From Sphingopyxis sp. USTB-05 (lineage in GTDB: Bacteria > Pseudomonadota > Alphaproteobacteria > Sphingomonadales > Sphingomonadaceae): a stretch of 64,000 nucleotides of DNA. The notes under the pieces are model-generated. The model did no database searches, was not told where the DNA came from, and saw nothing but the letters and a program-made list of their open reading frames with translations. The translations under genes and the position numbers were made by a program. Shown here in pieces: positions 1 through 8,213 of the stretch; position 1 is the stretch's first letter; every line of letters begins with the position of its first letter. The stretch spans positions 4,585,001 through 4,649,000 of the forward strand of contig NZ_CP084712.1 of NCBI RefSeq assembly GCF_023822045.1, written 5' to 3'.

Positions 1-57
1 CAGGCAGGTCTCGGTCGCCTCGCTGAGCGTGGTGTCGGGCGCATTGGTGAGCGTCAT
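1..57 (-). CDS. 5' end of an unidentified gene running off the left edge
   Basis: Only the first 19 codons lie in the window. The ATG is at 57-55 and is preceded on the minus strand by AAGGAG with a good gap, so the start is well supported. The visible residues begin MTLTNAPDTTLSEATETCL and do not identify a family. The gene diverges from the FNR-controlled stress gene on its right and so may share the 336-base intergenic region, but nothing beyond that can be said. Confidence 0.6.
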   Translation of the reverse strand, partial: MTLTNAPDTTLSEATETCL

Positions 58-327
58 CCTCTGTCTCCTTGATTTGGATCGGACCGCCGGAGCGGCGAAG
101 GGCGAAGGGTGAGGGTGCCCGCGATACGGCTTTGCTCGCGCCGCGGGTCAGCCGGCGCGCGATTCACCGGAGTCCGGCGCGGGTGCGCGCGAAATGGGGT
201 CAATGGACTGGGTCTCGGCATCGCTTGCTCCTTTGCGACGTCAGGCTAACGCCCCGCGCGGTCGGCGCATTTCGTAATTATACGGAGCGACGCCCATTAT
301 GCCGCCCGGCCTGAAGGGCGCGGTTTA

Positions 328-341
328 TTGACCGGTGTCAA
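328..341. promoter_or_regulatory. FNR/FixK-type box upstream of usp-fnrL
   Basis: TTGACCGGTGTCAA is a perfect dyad (TTGAC, four bases, GTCAA) one base per arm away from the FNR consensus TTGAT-N4-ATCAA. Its centre is 59 bases before the ATG of the universal stress gene. No good -10 element is visible at canonical class II spacing. The rest of the intergenic stretch 58-393 shows no gene. Because fnrL follows usp with a 31-base gap, this box would also give autoregulation. Confidence 0.75.
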
Positions 342-393
342 TGAAGCCGGCGCGCATAAGCGCTTCCCTCTCCATCATGAAGGAGAGCAAGAC

Positions 394-1203
394 ATGCGAA
401 ATCTTTTGATTCACGCCGACGCGAGCCCGGCCATGGCCGCGCGCACCGAGACGGCGCTCGCTATCGGACGGCGCCTCGGCGCTCATCTCAGTTTCCTGAT
501 CTGCTCGCCCTTCCAGCAGTTCATCGCCTCCGATCCCTTTGGCGGCATGTATCTGGCGCGCGAACAGCTCGCCAAGGCGCAGCTTGCCGATGCCGAGCTC
601 GAGACCCGGCTCGCGGCGCAGCTCGCGCGCGAGGATGTGCCCTGGGACGTCGCCATCGCCGACGGCGATGCGCTCGCGGCGCTCTCGCTCGCCGCGACGC
701 TAGCCGATCTTGCCATCGTATCGCTCGGCCCCCGCGACCGGCGCGGTCTCGCTCAGCCGACGCTGGCGGGCGACCTCGCAATGACTGTGCCCGCGCCCGT
801 GCTCGCGTTGCCCGCCGAAGGCCAGCCGCTCGACCTTGATGCCCCGGTGATGATCCTGTGGAACGGCAGCCCGCAAGCCGCGCACGCCTTGCGCGCCGCT
901 GGGCCGTTGATGGCGGGCGCGGGCAGCGTGACGATGGTGCAGGTCGGGCCGGATGAGGGACGGGTGCCGGCCGAGGACGCGCTCTGCTATCTGTCGCGGC
1001 ACGGCATTCATGCTGAGCTTCGCCGCCACGATCGCGGGGCGCTTACGCCCGAGGAGATACTCGAGCGAACCGCGAAGGAAATGGCCCCGGGGCTCATCGT
1101 GATGGGAGCCTATGGGCGTCCGCGGCTGCGCGAGACCCTGTTCGGCGGGGTGACGCGCTATCTGCTCGAAGCCGCGCCGGCGCCGCTCCTCCTCGCCCAT
1201 TGA
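394..1203 (+). CDS. Universal stress protein, tandem Usp domains
   Basis: This 269-residue protein has two Usp folds in tandem, roughly residues 1-140 and 145-269. The second keeps the nucleotide-binding signature near its end (GAYGRPRLRETLFGGVTR), matching the family pattern G-x2-G-x9-G-S/T; the first copy is degenerate. Start 394 is chosen over an in-frame ATG at 328 because AAGGAG lies 8 bases before it and the upstream ATG overlaps the FNR box. Tandem Usp proteins are typical members of FNR/anaerobic regulons in proteobacteria. Here it lies directly before fnrL and is probably co-transcribed with it. The role is inferred as survival under oxygen limitation; no ligand can be assigned. Confidence 0.88.
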   Translation: MRNLLIHADASPAMAARTETALAIGRRLGAHLSFLICSPFQQFIASDPFGGMYLAREQLAKAQLADAELETRLAAQLAREDVPWDVAIADGDALAALSLAATLADLAIVSLGPRDRRGLAQPTLAGDLAMTVPAPVLALPAEGQPLDLDAPVMILWNGSPQAAHALRAAGPLMAGAGSVTMVQVGPDEGRVPAEDALCYLSRHGIHAELRRHDRGALTPEEILERTAKEMAPGLIVMGAYGRPRLRETLFGGVTRYLLEAAPAPLLLAH

Positions 1204-1234
1204 CCGCGATGCCTGCCTGCCGGGCACCCGGCGC

Positions 1235-1924
1235 ATGACCGATTGCCTGTCCTGCATCGTGCGCAACCGCGCCATTTGTGCGAGCCTGCGGCCGGACGAG
1301 CTCCTGTTGCTCGGCCGGATGGGCCGGCGCCAGCGCGTGAGCAGCGGGCATACGCTCCTGTGGGAGGGCGACGACGCGCCGGTCGTCGCCAATGTCCTTG
1401 AAGGCGTCCTGAAACTCGTCGCCGCCACCGCCGACGGGCGCGAGCAGATCGTCGGTATCGTCTTTCCCTCGGACTTCATCGGGCGGCCGTTCGGGAAGGA
1501 AAGCCCGTATAGCGTCAGCGCGATCAGCGCCGCCGAGCTTTGCATCTTCCATCGCGACCAGTTCGACGAGTTCGCCGCCGACCATCCCGATCTCCAACAA
1601 AAATTGCTGCGCCGCACGCTCGGCGAACTCGATCGCGCGCGCCGCTGGATGCTTCTGCTCGGGCGCAAGTCGGCGTCCGAGAAGGTTGCTTCCTTCCTGC
1701 TCGAAATGGCCGATCGCTTGTCGCCACCTCCCGGTGCGGCGGATACGGCGCGAGGCTTCGAGCTGCCCTTCGGCCGTCAGCAGATCGCCGACATCTTGGG
1801 TCTCACCGTCGAGACCACGAGCCGCCAGTTCACCAAAATGCGCGCCGATGGCCTGATCGACCTTCCATCCCGCCGCAAGATCGTCATCAACGACCTTGCG
1901 GCTCTGAACGAAATGGCAGGCTGA
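1235..1924 (+). CDS. fnrL: Crp/Fnr-family oxygen sensor, FnrL type
   Basis: The 229-residue regulator has an N-terminal cysteine set C4-x2-C7-x7-C15 and a further cysteine C103 in the effector domain, the four ligands expected for an oxygen-labile [4Fe-4S] cluster. The C-x2-C-x7-C spacing is the alphaproteobacterial FnrL form rather than the E. coli C-x2-C-x5-C form. The cNMP-like barrel spans about residues 25-130. A C-terminal helix-turn-helix has recognition helix TVETTSR, whose E, S and R are the residues that read TTGAT half-sites. Three such boxes lie within 11 kb, so this is almost certainly their regulator. The Shine-Dalgarno is weak, and translation may depend on the preceding usp gene. 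Confidence 0.93.
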   Translation: MTDCLSCIVRNRAICASLRPDELLLLGRMGRRQRVSSGHTLLWEGDDAPVVANVLEGVLKLVAATADGREQIVGIVFPSDFIGRPFGKESPYSVSAISAAELCIFHRDQFDEFAADHPDLQQKLLRRTLGELDRARRWMLLLGRKSASEKVASFLLEMADRLSPPPGAADTARGFELPFGRQQIADILGLTVETTSRQFTKMRADGLIDLPSRRKIVINDLAALNEMAG

Positions 1925-1949
1925 CCGGCCAACGGCGCCAGTTGGGAGG

Positions 1950-2621
1950 TCAGAAACGAAAAGCGACGCCGGCGCTGATCACCCAGGGATCTAGCTTGTG
2001 CCGCGTCTTCAGCACCTCGGTCGTCCCGGCATACCATGTCGCGGTCGGACGCAGGAAATAGCGTTTGGCATCGAAGGATAGCGCGAGTCCCTTGTCGTTC
2101 ACCGGAATATCGACCCCGGCCTGGAGCGCGGCGCCGAGCTTGTCGCCCATCTTCTGGCGGGTCGCGCCGAGCGACCGGGTCGTGGCGCCGGGCTTTTCGT
2201 CGATGAAGATGAAGTAGCTCGGACCCGCCCCCACATAAGGCTGGATGCCGCCTTCCTTGCCGAAATGATATTTGAGCGTCAGCGTCGCGGGGACGATCTT
2301 GGCGTTCGACACCAACGTCGCGCCGCTCAGCGCGCCACGGCCGTTCACGTCATGCTGGGTCACCCCGGCGATCGTCTCGAGCGAGATATGGTCGGCGACA
2401 AAATATTCGATAGCGACCGTCGGCGTGACATTGTCGTCGGCCTTGGTTTGTGTCCCGGCCGGAAGCCCGATCCGGTCGAGCTTGACGTCGCTGATCTTGC
2501 CGTCGGGTGCGACATAGGTCGCGAAAATCTTGAACTGGACATCGCCGGCCTTGGCCGCGGCCTGCCCGGGAATCGCGGCGGCGGCCGCCAGCGCGATCAG
2601 CGAGAGATGCTGTTTTTTCAT
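1950..2621 (-). CDS. ompW: OmpW-family outer-membrane protein
   Basis: The 223-residue protein starts MKKQHLSLIALAAAAA with a clear Sec signal peptide cut after about QAAA, and ends in an aromatic residue (GVAFRF) as outer-membrane barrels do. The interior shows alternating amphipathic strands and the OmpW-like pattern TPTVAIEYFVADHISLE and LTLKYHFG. Start 2621 is supported by AAGGAG 9 bases upstream; a much longer reading frame extends past it but has no signal peptide. OmpW forms a small eight-stranded barrel with a hydrophobic channel, and in enterobacteria it is FNR-controlled. Here it is divergent from ccoN with an FNR box midway, and convergent with fnrL. Confidence 0.9.
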   Translation of the reverse strand: MKKQHLSLIALAAAAAIPGQAAAKAGDVQFKIFATYVAPDGKISDVKLDRIGLPAGTQTKADDNVTPTVAIEYFVADHISLETIAGVTQHDVNGRGALSGATLVSNAKIVPATLTLKYHFGKEGGIQPYVGAGPSYFIFIDEKPGATTRSLGATRQKMGDKLGAALQAGVDIPVNDKGLALSFDAKRYFLRPTATWYAGTTEVLKTRHKLDPWVISAGVAFRF

Positions 2622-2699
2622 GGTCGTTGCTCCTTGCGTTGACCTGGGCTCCCTGCACCCGGCGTGGTCGCCGGGCATTGATGCCGCGCAATCTATTCG

Positions 2700-2713
2700 T
2701 TGATCCTGGTCAA
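2700..2713. promoter_or_regulatory. FNR box shared by ompW and ccoN
   Basis: TTGATCCTGGTCAA matches TTGAT-N4-ATCAA at nine of ten fixed positions. Its centre is about 86 bases from each of the two divergent start codons, so one site could serve both ompW and the cco operon. A weaker second dyad, TTGATGCCGCGCAA at 2678-2691, lies 22 bases away on the ompW side. No convincing -10 is visible at -41.5 spacing for either direction. Confidence 0.82.
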
Positions 2714-2792
2714 TGTTTTTGCCCCGCCGCACGGCCAAGAGCGGTCCTGAACCATGCGGCGCCAAAGCCGCGCGAAAACAGGGACAAGCGAT

Positions 2793-4451
2793 ATGGACAC
2801 TCTGGTAGCAAAGGCGGGGGGCTGGCTCGGCCTGGCCCTGCTCGCGCTGGTGATGGCGGCGGTCGCGGTCGATGCGCCCTTCGCCGTCCATATGATCATC
2901 GTCGCGCTGGCCGCTTTGCTGATGCTCTGGACGACCGTGTCGCGCGCCGATTATGAGGCGATCGCGCGCGGGATATTGAAGATGCCCGCCGATCAGGGCG
3001 TCTATGACGACGATCCGGTGCGTTGGGGGGTCGTCGCCACGCTGTTCTGGGGCATCGCCGGCATGGCGGCAGGCCTCTTCATCGCATTGCAGCTCGCTTT
3101 CCCGGCGCTGAACCTCAATCTTGAATATACGACCTTCGGCCGCCTGCGGCCGCTGCACACCTCGGCGGTGATCTTTGCCTTCGGCGGCAACGCGCTGATC
3201 GCGACGAGCTTTTACGTCGTCCAGCGCACCTGCCGCGCGCGGCTTGCCTTTCCGGCGCTCGCGCGCTTCGTTTTCTGGGGATATCAACTCTTCATCGTGC
3301 TGGCCGCGACCGGCTATCTGATGGGCGTCACCGCGGCCAAGGAATATGCCGAGCCCGAATGGTATGTCGACCTATGGCTGACGATCGTCTGGGTCGCCTA
3401 TCTGGTCGTTTTCACCGGCACGATCGTCAAGCGCCGCGAGCCGCATATCTATGTCGCCAACTGGTTTTACCTCAGCTTCATCGTCACCATTGCGATGCTC
3501 CACATCGTCAACAATCTGTCGGTGCCGGCGAGCATCTTCGGGTCGAAGAGCTATGCCGCCTTTGCTGGGGTGCAGGATGCGCTGACGCAATGGTGGTACG
3601 GGCATAATGCGGTCGGCTTCTTCCTGACCGCGGGCTTCCTCGCGATGATGTATTATTTCGTGCCGAAGCAGGCCGAGCGGCCGGTGTACAGCTATCGCCT
3701 GTCGATCATCCACTTCTGGTCGCTGATCTTCCTCTACATCTGGGCGGGGCCGCACCACCTCCATTACACCGCGCTGCCCGACTGGGCGCAGACGCTGGGC
3801 ATGGTCTTTTCGGTGATCCTGTGGATGCCGAGTTGGGGCGGCATGATCAACGGTCTGATGACGCTCAACGGCGCGTGGGACAAGATCCGCACCGACCCGA
3901 TCATCCGCATGATGGTGATGGCGCTCGCCTTCTACGGCATGAGCACCTTCGAAGGCCCGATGATGTCGATCAAATGGGTCAACTCGATGTCGCATTACAC
4001 CGACTGGACGATCGGCCATGTGCACTCGGGCGCGCTCGGCTGGAACGGCATGATCACCTTCGCCTGCGTCTATTATCTCGTGCCGCGCCTGTGGGGCCGC
4101 GAGCGGCTCTACAGCCTGCGCATGGTCAACTGGCACTTCTGGCTCGCGACCGTCGGCATCGTTTTCTACGCCGCGTCGATGTGGGTCGCGGGCATCATGC
4201 AGGGGCTGATGTGGCGCGAATATGGAGCCGACGGCTACCTCGTCTACAGCTTCGTCGAAAGCGTCGCGGCGATGCACCCGATGTACCTGATCCGCGCCGC
4301 GGGCGGGGCGATGTATCTCGCCGGCTTCCTGATCATGGTCTTCAACGTCTGGGCGACGCTCAGCGGCAAGGTGCGCGCCGAAAAGCCGATGACCGAAACC
4401 CCGTACAACGCCGCAGCGGACCGCCCGCTCGCGCCCGTCCCTGCCGAATAA
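2793..4451 (+). CDS. ccoN: cbb3-type cytochrome c oxidase subunit I
   Basis: The 552-residue catalytic subunit of the high-affinity cbb3 terminal oxidase carries about twelve or more membrane segments. Haem and copper ligands are visible: H122 in [12 protein letters not shown], the [11 protein letters not shown] motif, GPHHLHYT with the adjacent CuB histidines, and the paired histidines of [10 protein letters not shown]. It reduces oxygen to water at a low-spin haem b and a haem b3-CuB site, pumping protons. The start at 2793 gives a short cytoplasmic tail before the first helix; an in-frame ATG at 2754 would add 13 residues without benefit. It opens the cco operon, 86 bases after the FNR box. 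Confidence 0.97.
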   Translation: MDTLVAKAGGWLGLALLALVMAAVAVDAPFAVHMIIVALAALLMLWTTVSRADYEAIARGILKMPADQGVYDDDPVRWGVVATLFWGIAGMAAGLFIALQLAFPALNLNLEYTTFGRLRPLHTSAVIFAFGGNALIATSFYVVQRTCRARLAFPALARFVFWGYQLFIVLAATGYLMGVTAAKEYAEPEWYVDLWLTIVWVAYLVVFTGTIVKRREPHIYVANWFYLSFIVTIAMLHIVNNLSVPASIFGSKSYAAFAGVQDALTQWWYGHNAVGFFLTAGFLAMMYYFVPKQAERPVYSYRLSIIHFWSLIFLYIWAGPHHLHYTALPDWAQTLGMVFSVILWMPSWGGMINGLMTLNGAWDKIRTDPIIRMMVMALAFYGMSTFEGPMMSIKWVNSMSHYTDWTIGHVHSGALGWNGMITFACVYYLVPRLWGRERLYSLRMVNWHFWLATVGIVFYAASMWVAGIMQGLMWREYGADGYLVYSFVESVAAMHPMYLIRAAGGAMYLAGFLIMVFNVWATLSGKVRAEKPMTETPYNAAADRPLAPVPAE

Positions 4452-4463
4452 GGAGCCCGGATC

Positions 4464-5228
4464 ATGGCCACCAGACCCGCCAAACAGGGCTTCAGCCACA
4501 AGAAGATCGAGCGCAATGTGACGTTGCTCGGCGCGCTCGCGCTGCTCACGGTCACGATCGGCGGCATTGTCGAGATCGCGCCGCTCTTCTGGATCGACAA
4601 CACGGTCGAGAAGGTTGAGGGGATGCGGCCCTACACCCCGCTCGAACTCGCCGGGCGCAACATCTATATGCGCGAGGGCTGCTACACCTGTCACAGCCAG
4701 ATGATCCGTCCGTTCCGCGACGAGGTCGAACGCTATGGCCATTACAGCCTCGCCGCCGAGAGCATGTACGACCATCCGTTCCAATGGGGATCGAAGCGTA
4801 CCGGGCCCGATCTGGCGCGCGTCGGCGGCCGTTATTCGGACGAATGGCACAAGGCGCATCTGATCGACCCGCGCAGCGTCGTGCCTGAATCGATCATGCC
4901 GCCCTATGCCTTCCTTGCCGAGCGCGACCTCCAGACGGGGGATATGTCGAACGACCTCACCGCGCTCTATCGTGTCGGGGTGCCCTATACGAAGGCCGAC
5001 ATCGCCAAGGCGAACGATGACATCCGGGCGCAGGCCGACCCCGATGCCGGCGCGGGCGATCTGCAGAAGCGCTATCCGAAGGCGCAGGTCCGCGACTTTG
5101 ACGGCGACCCCGCGCGCGTGACCGAGATGGATGCGCTGATTGCCTATCTTCAGATGCTCGGCACGCTGGTCGATGTCGACAAGGCGGCGCCGCAGGAACG
5201 CGCCGGCGAAACGGAGGCGGCGCGATGA
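4464..5228 (+). CDS. ccoO: cbb3 oxidase mono-haem cytochrome c subunit
   Basis: The 254-residue membrane-anchored cytochrome has one transmembrane helix at about residues 20-42 and a periplasmic haem-c domain with CYTCH at residues 73-77. It passes electrons from CcoP to CcoN and is needed for core complex stability. A good Shine-Dalgarno (AAGGAG) lies in the 12-base gap after ccoN. The end overlaps ccoQ by ATGA. Length and domain order match the family. Confidence 0.97.
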   Translation: MATRPAKQGFSHKKIERNVTLLGALALLTVTIGGIVEIAPLFWIDNTVEKVEGMRPYTPLELAGRNIYMREGCYTCHSQMIRPFRDEVERYGHYSLAAESMYDHPFQWGSKRTGPDLARVGGRYSDEWHKAHLIDPRSVVPESIMPPYAFLAERDLQTGDMSNDLTALYRVGVPYTKADIAKANDDIRAQADPDAGAGDLQKRYPKAQVRDFDGDPARVTEMDALIAYLQMLGTLVDVDKAAPQERAGETEAAR

Positions 5229-5383
5229 GCTACGACGCGCTTCGCCATTTCGCCGATAGCTGGGGGCTGCTCGCGATGGCGCTGCTGTTCCTCACCCTTA
5301 TCGCCTGGCCGTTCCGGCCGAGCGCGCGCGCCCGCAACGACGAGGCCGCGAGCATGATCTTCAAGGACGACGAGCATGGCTGA
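5225..5383 (+). CDS. ccoQ: cbb3 oxidase small subunit
   Basis: A 52-residue reading frame starts at the ATGA overlapping the ccoO stop and ends eight bases inside ccoP. It encodes [20 protein letters not shown] then one hydrophobic helix, an RP-rich turn ([10 protein letters not shown]) and an acidic tail (FKDDEHG). This is the usual layout of CcoQ, a single-helix protein that stabilises the oxidase in oxygen and helps CcoP associate. The gene is short enough to be missed by length-filtered gene finders. Confidence 0.95.
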   Translation: MSYDALRHFADSWGLLAMALLFLTLIAWPFRPSARARNDEAASMIFKDDEHG

Positions 5384-6302
5384 TCTGAAACAGCGCATCG
5401 ACGAGGCGACCGGCACGAGCACGGTCGGCCATGAGTGGGACGGGATCGAGGAACTCGATACGCCGATGCCGCGCTGGTGGCTCTGGACCTTTTACGCGAC
5501 GATCGTCTGGGGGCTGGCCTACGTCGTCCTCTATCCGGCCTGGCCGATGGTCGACAGCGCGACCAAGGGCGTGCTCGGCTGGTCGAGCCGAGGCGACCTC
5601 GCAAGCGAAATGGCGGCCGATGCGAAGCGCCGCGCGCCGACGGTCAATGCCATTGCGGCAACCACGATTACCGATCTGCCCGCGAAGCCCGAACTGATGC
5701 AGGCGGCGGTACAGGGCGGCGGCGCGGCGTTCCGCGTCCATTGCGTCCAGTGCCATGGTGCGGGCGGCGCGGGGGTGAAGAAGCTCTACCCCAGTCTGAC
5801 CGACGACGACTGGCTGTGGGGCGGTGATCTGGCCACCATCGAATATACGGTCACCCATGGCATCCGGAACCCGGACCACAAGGCGACACGCACCAGCCTG
5901 ATGCCCGCCTTCGGCCGCGACGGCATTCTCGATGCGGCGCAGATCGGCGATGTCGTCAGCTTCGTGCGCACGATCAGCCGGCAGGAAAAGGCCAGCGCGT
6001 CGTCGGCGCGCGGCGCGGCGCTGTTCGCGGACAATTGCGCGGTGTGTCACGGCGCGGGCGGTGAAGGCGGGCGGCAGGTCGGCGCGCCGAAACTGACCGA
6101 TGCGATCTGGCTGTACGGCGGCGATCGCGACAGCCTGACCGCGACGATCACGCAGCCGCGCAACGGGGTGATGCCGCGCTGGGGTGGCCGGCTCGATCCG
6201 GTCACGATCAAGATGCTGTCGGCCTATGTCTATTCGCTGGGCGGCGGCGAGAAGGGGCTCGCGCCCGTCGCCGAAGGGGCGGGAGCCGATGGCCAGCCCT
6301 GA
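5376..6302 (+). CDS. ccoP: cbb3 oxidase di-haem cytochrome c subunit
   Basis: The 308-residue protein has an N-terminal region ending in a transmembrane helix (about residues 34-55) and two periplasmic cytochrome c domains with CVQCH at 123-127 and CAVCH at 221-225. It is the entry point for electrons from the bc1 complex or soluble cytochrome c. The start overlaps ccoQ by eight bases and the end overlaps ccoG by fourteen, so translation is probably coupled along the operon. Confidence 0.97.
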   Translation: MADLKQRIDEATGTSTVGHEWDGIEELDTPMPRWWLWTFYATIVWGLAYVVLYPAWPMVDSATKGVLGWSSRGDLASEMAADAKRRAPTVNAIAATTITDLPAKPELMQAAVQGGGAAFRVHCVQCHGAGGAGVKKLYPSLTDDDWLWGGDLATIEYTVTHGIRNPDHKATRTSLMPAFGRDGILDAAQIGDVVSFVRTISRQEKASASSARGAALFADNCAVCHGAGGEGGRQVGAPKLTDAIWLYGGDRDSLTATITQPRNGVMPRWGGRLDPVTIKMLSAYVYSLGGGEKGLAPVAEGAGADGQP

Positions 6303-7746
6303 AGATCTTTCCGGCCAGTCGGCGCCGCTCTATGAAGCGCGGAAGGGCGTTTACCCCAAAGCGGTGAACGGTCCCTTCCGCCGCTTCAAATGGGCGATCA
6401 TGGCGGTGACGCTGGCGATCTATTACGGCACGCCGTGGATCCGCTGGGATCGCGGTCCTTACGCGCCCGATCAGGCGGTGCTCGTCGACCTTGCGAACCG
6501 GCGTTTCTACATGTTCCAGATCGAGATCTGGCCACATGAATTCTATTATGTCGCGGGCCTGCTCATCATGGCGGGGATCGGGCTGTTCCTTGTCACCAGC
6601 GCAGTCGGGCGCGCCTGGTGCGGTTATGCCTGTCCGCAGACGGTGTGGACCGACCTGTTCCAGCATGTCGACCGGCTGATCGACGGCGACCGCAACGCGC
6701 AGGTCCGGCTGGCGAACGGCCCGTGGACGGCCGAAAAGCTGGCGAAGCGGGTGATCAAATATGGCATCTATCTGGCCATCGCCTTCTGGACCGGAGGCGC
6801 GTGGATCATGTATTTTGCCGATGCGCCGACGCTGACGGCGGATTTCTGGACGGGACAGGCGGCGCTTGTCGCCTATGGCACCGTCGCCGTGCTGACCGCG
6901 ACGACCTTCATCCTCGGCGGATTTATGCGCGAACAGGTGTGCGTCTACATGTGCCCCTGGCCGCGCATCCAGACCGCGATGATGGATGAAAAATCGCTGC
7001 TGGTGACATACAAGGACTGGCGCGGCGAACCGCGCGGCAGCGTCAAGAAGGCGCAGGCTCACCCCGGCGGCTTCGGCGACTGCATCGACTGCAACCAGTG
7101 CGTCGCCGTGTGCCCGACGGGAATCGACATTCGCGAAGGGCCGCAGATCGGTTGCATCACCTGCGCACTCTGTATCGACGCGTGCGACGGGGCGATGGCG
7201 CAGGTCGGTCGCCCACGCGGGCTGATCGACTATTGCACGCTCGACGATGCGGCGACCGAAAAGGCAGGCGGCACCGGGCAGCCGATCCGCAAGACGCTGC
7301 TGCGTCCGCGCACCTTGATCTATTTCGGCGTCTGGACCGCAATCGGTGCGGCGATGCTCTTTTCGCTCGGCCAGCGGACGCGGCTCGACCTTGCCGTCCA
7401 GCACGAGCGCAGCCCGCTCTTCGTCCAGCTTTCCGACGGCCACATCCGCAACAATTACACGCTGAAGCTGCGCAATATGGAAACGCGCCCGCGCCGGGTC
7501 GCGGTGAGTGTCAGCGGGCTTCCCGGTGCGGTGCTGTGGACCGACGCCGGTTCGCGTGAAAAGGCCGGGCAGCGTATCGAACTGGCGCTGCCCGCCGACA
7601 GCGTCACGAGCGTCAAACTTTTCGTCGCGGCGCCCGCCATCGGTCCGGCGCGGCAGGATTTCACGATCGGTACGCGCGGGCTCGACGGCGATCCGCGCGG
7701 CGACAGCGACATCATCCAGTTCGACCGGCCGGAGGCAGGACAATGA
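6289..7746 (+). CDS. ccoG: CcoG/RdxA ferredoxin-like copper-reducing assembly protein
   Basis: The 485-residue membrane protein carries several helices, an early CGYACPQ motif, and two classical 4Fe-4S sets: CIDCNQCVAVCP from about residue 265 and CITCALCIDACD from about residue 289. The C-terminal part is an Ig-like periplasmic domain. CcoG is known to reduce Cu(II) to Cu(I) for cbb3 oxidase assembly. Start 6289 lies inside the ccoP end, and earlier in-frame starts would lie deep in ccoP. The order ccoNOQP-ccoG-H-I-S is the standard one. Confidence 0.95.
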   Translation: MASPEDLSGQSAPLYEARKGVYPKAVNGPFRRFKWAIMAVTLAIYYGTPWIRWDRGPYAPDQAVLVDLANRRFYMFQIEIWPHEFYYVAGLLIMAGIGLFLVTSAVGRAWCGYACPQTVWTDLFQHVDRLIDGDRNAQVRLANGPWTAEKLAKRVIKYGIYLAIAFWTGGAWIMYFADAPTLTADFWTGQAALVAYGTVAVLTATTFILGGFMREQVCVYMCPWPRIQTAMMDEKSLLVTYKDWRGEPRGSVKKAQAHPGGFGDCIDCNQCVAVCPTGIDIREGPQIGCITCALCIDACDGAMAQVGRPRGLIDYCTLDDAATEKAGGTGQPIRKTLLRPRTLIYFGVWTAIGAAMLFSLGQRTRLDLAVQHERSPLFVQLSDGHIRNNYTLKLRNMETRPRRVAVSVSGLPGAVLWTDAGSREKAGQRIELALPADSVTSVKLFVAAPAIGPARQDFTIGTRGLDGDPRGDSDIIQFDRPEAGQ

Positions 7747-8213
7747 CCGACACACGCAAACCCAAGGCCTTCACCGGCCGGCATATGACGGCGATCCTCG
7801 TCGGCTTTTTTGCGGTCGTGATCGCGGTCAATCTCACCATGGCGCGCTTCGCCATGTCGACCTTTGGCGGCAAGGTAGTCGAGAACAGCTATGTTGCGAG
7901 CCAGCATTATAACGAATGGCTAAAACGTGCCGACGCGCAGGACCGCCTCGGATGGGATGCGCGCATCACGCTCGATGCGAGGCGGCACGTGCTTCTGGCG
8001 CTCAGCAAGGATGGCGTTCCGCTCGACGGCATTCGGGCGTCGGCAACGATCAACCACCCCGTTGGGCGCACCCCGCCCGCCGCGCTCAATTTCGAGCCGG
8101 CGGCGGGCGGCGTGCTGCGCTCGGTCGAGCCGCTGGTGTTGGGGCGCTGGCGGCTCGACCTTATCGTCCGGCGTGGCGCCGACGAAGCCCGCTATCGCGA
8201 GAATCTTCAATGA
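7743..8213 (+). CDS. ccoH: FixH/CcoH cbb3 assembly protein
   Basis: The 156-residue protein has one N-terminal transmembrane helix (about residues 14-36) followed by a small periplasmic beta-rich domain, the FixH architecture. CcoH is needed for cbb3 oxidase assembly and stays with the complex. Typical FixH text is visible: VVENSYVASQHYNEWL and the arginine-rich strand near the end. It overlaps ccoG by ATGA at the start and ccoI by ATGA at the end. Confidence 0.93.
   Translation: MTDTRKPKAFTGRHMTAILVGFFAVVIAVNLTMARFAMSTFGGKVVENSYVASQHYNEWLKRADAQDRLGWDARITLDARRHVLLALSKDGVPLDGIRASATINHPVGRTPPAALNFEPAAGGVLRSVEPLVLGRWRLDLIVRRGADEARYRENLQ

Noticed and set aside
69..82. TTGATTTGGATCGG as an FNR box for the leftmost gene
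   Set aside because: The right arm is incomplete and the site overlaps the Shine-Dalgarno of that gene, which explains the sequence without regulation.
69..314. An 81-codon frame upstream of usp
   Set aside because: Low-complexity arginine-rich translation without a ribosome-binding site in the promoter region.
2678..2691. TTGATGCCGCGCAA as a full second FNR box
   Set aside because: Only one arm fits well. It is mentioned as a weak neighbour, not listed as an independent site.
1950..3287. ompW as a 445-residue protein
   Set aside because: The upstream part is arginine-rich, covers the divergent promoter and ccoN, and would bury the signal peptide at the real start 2621.
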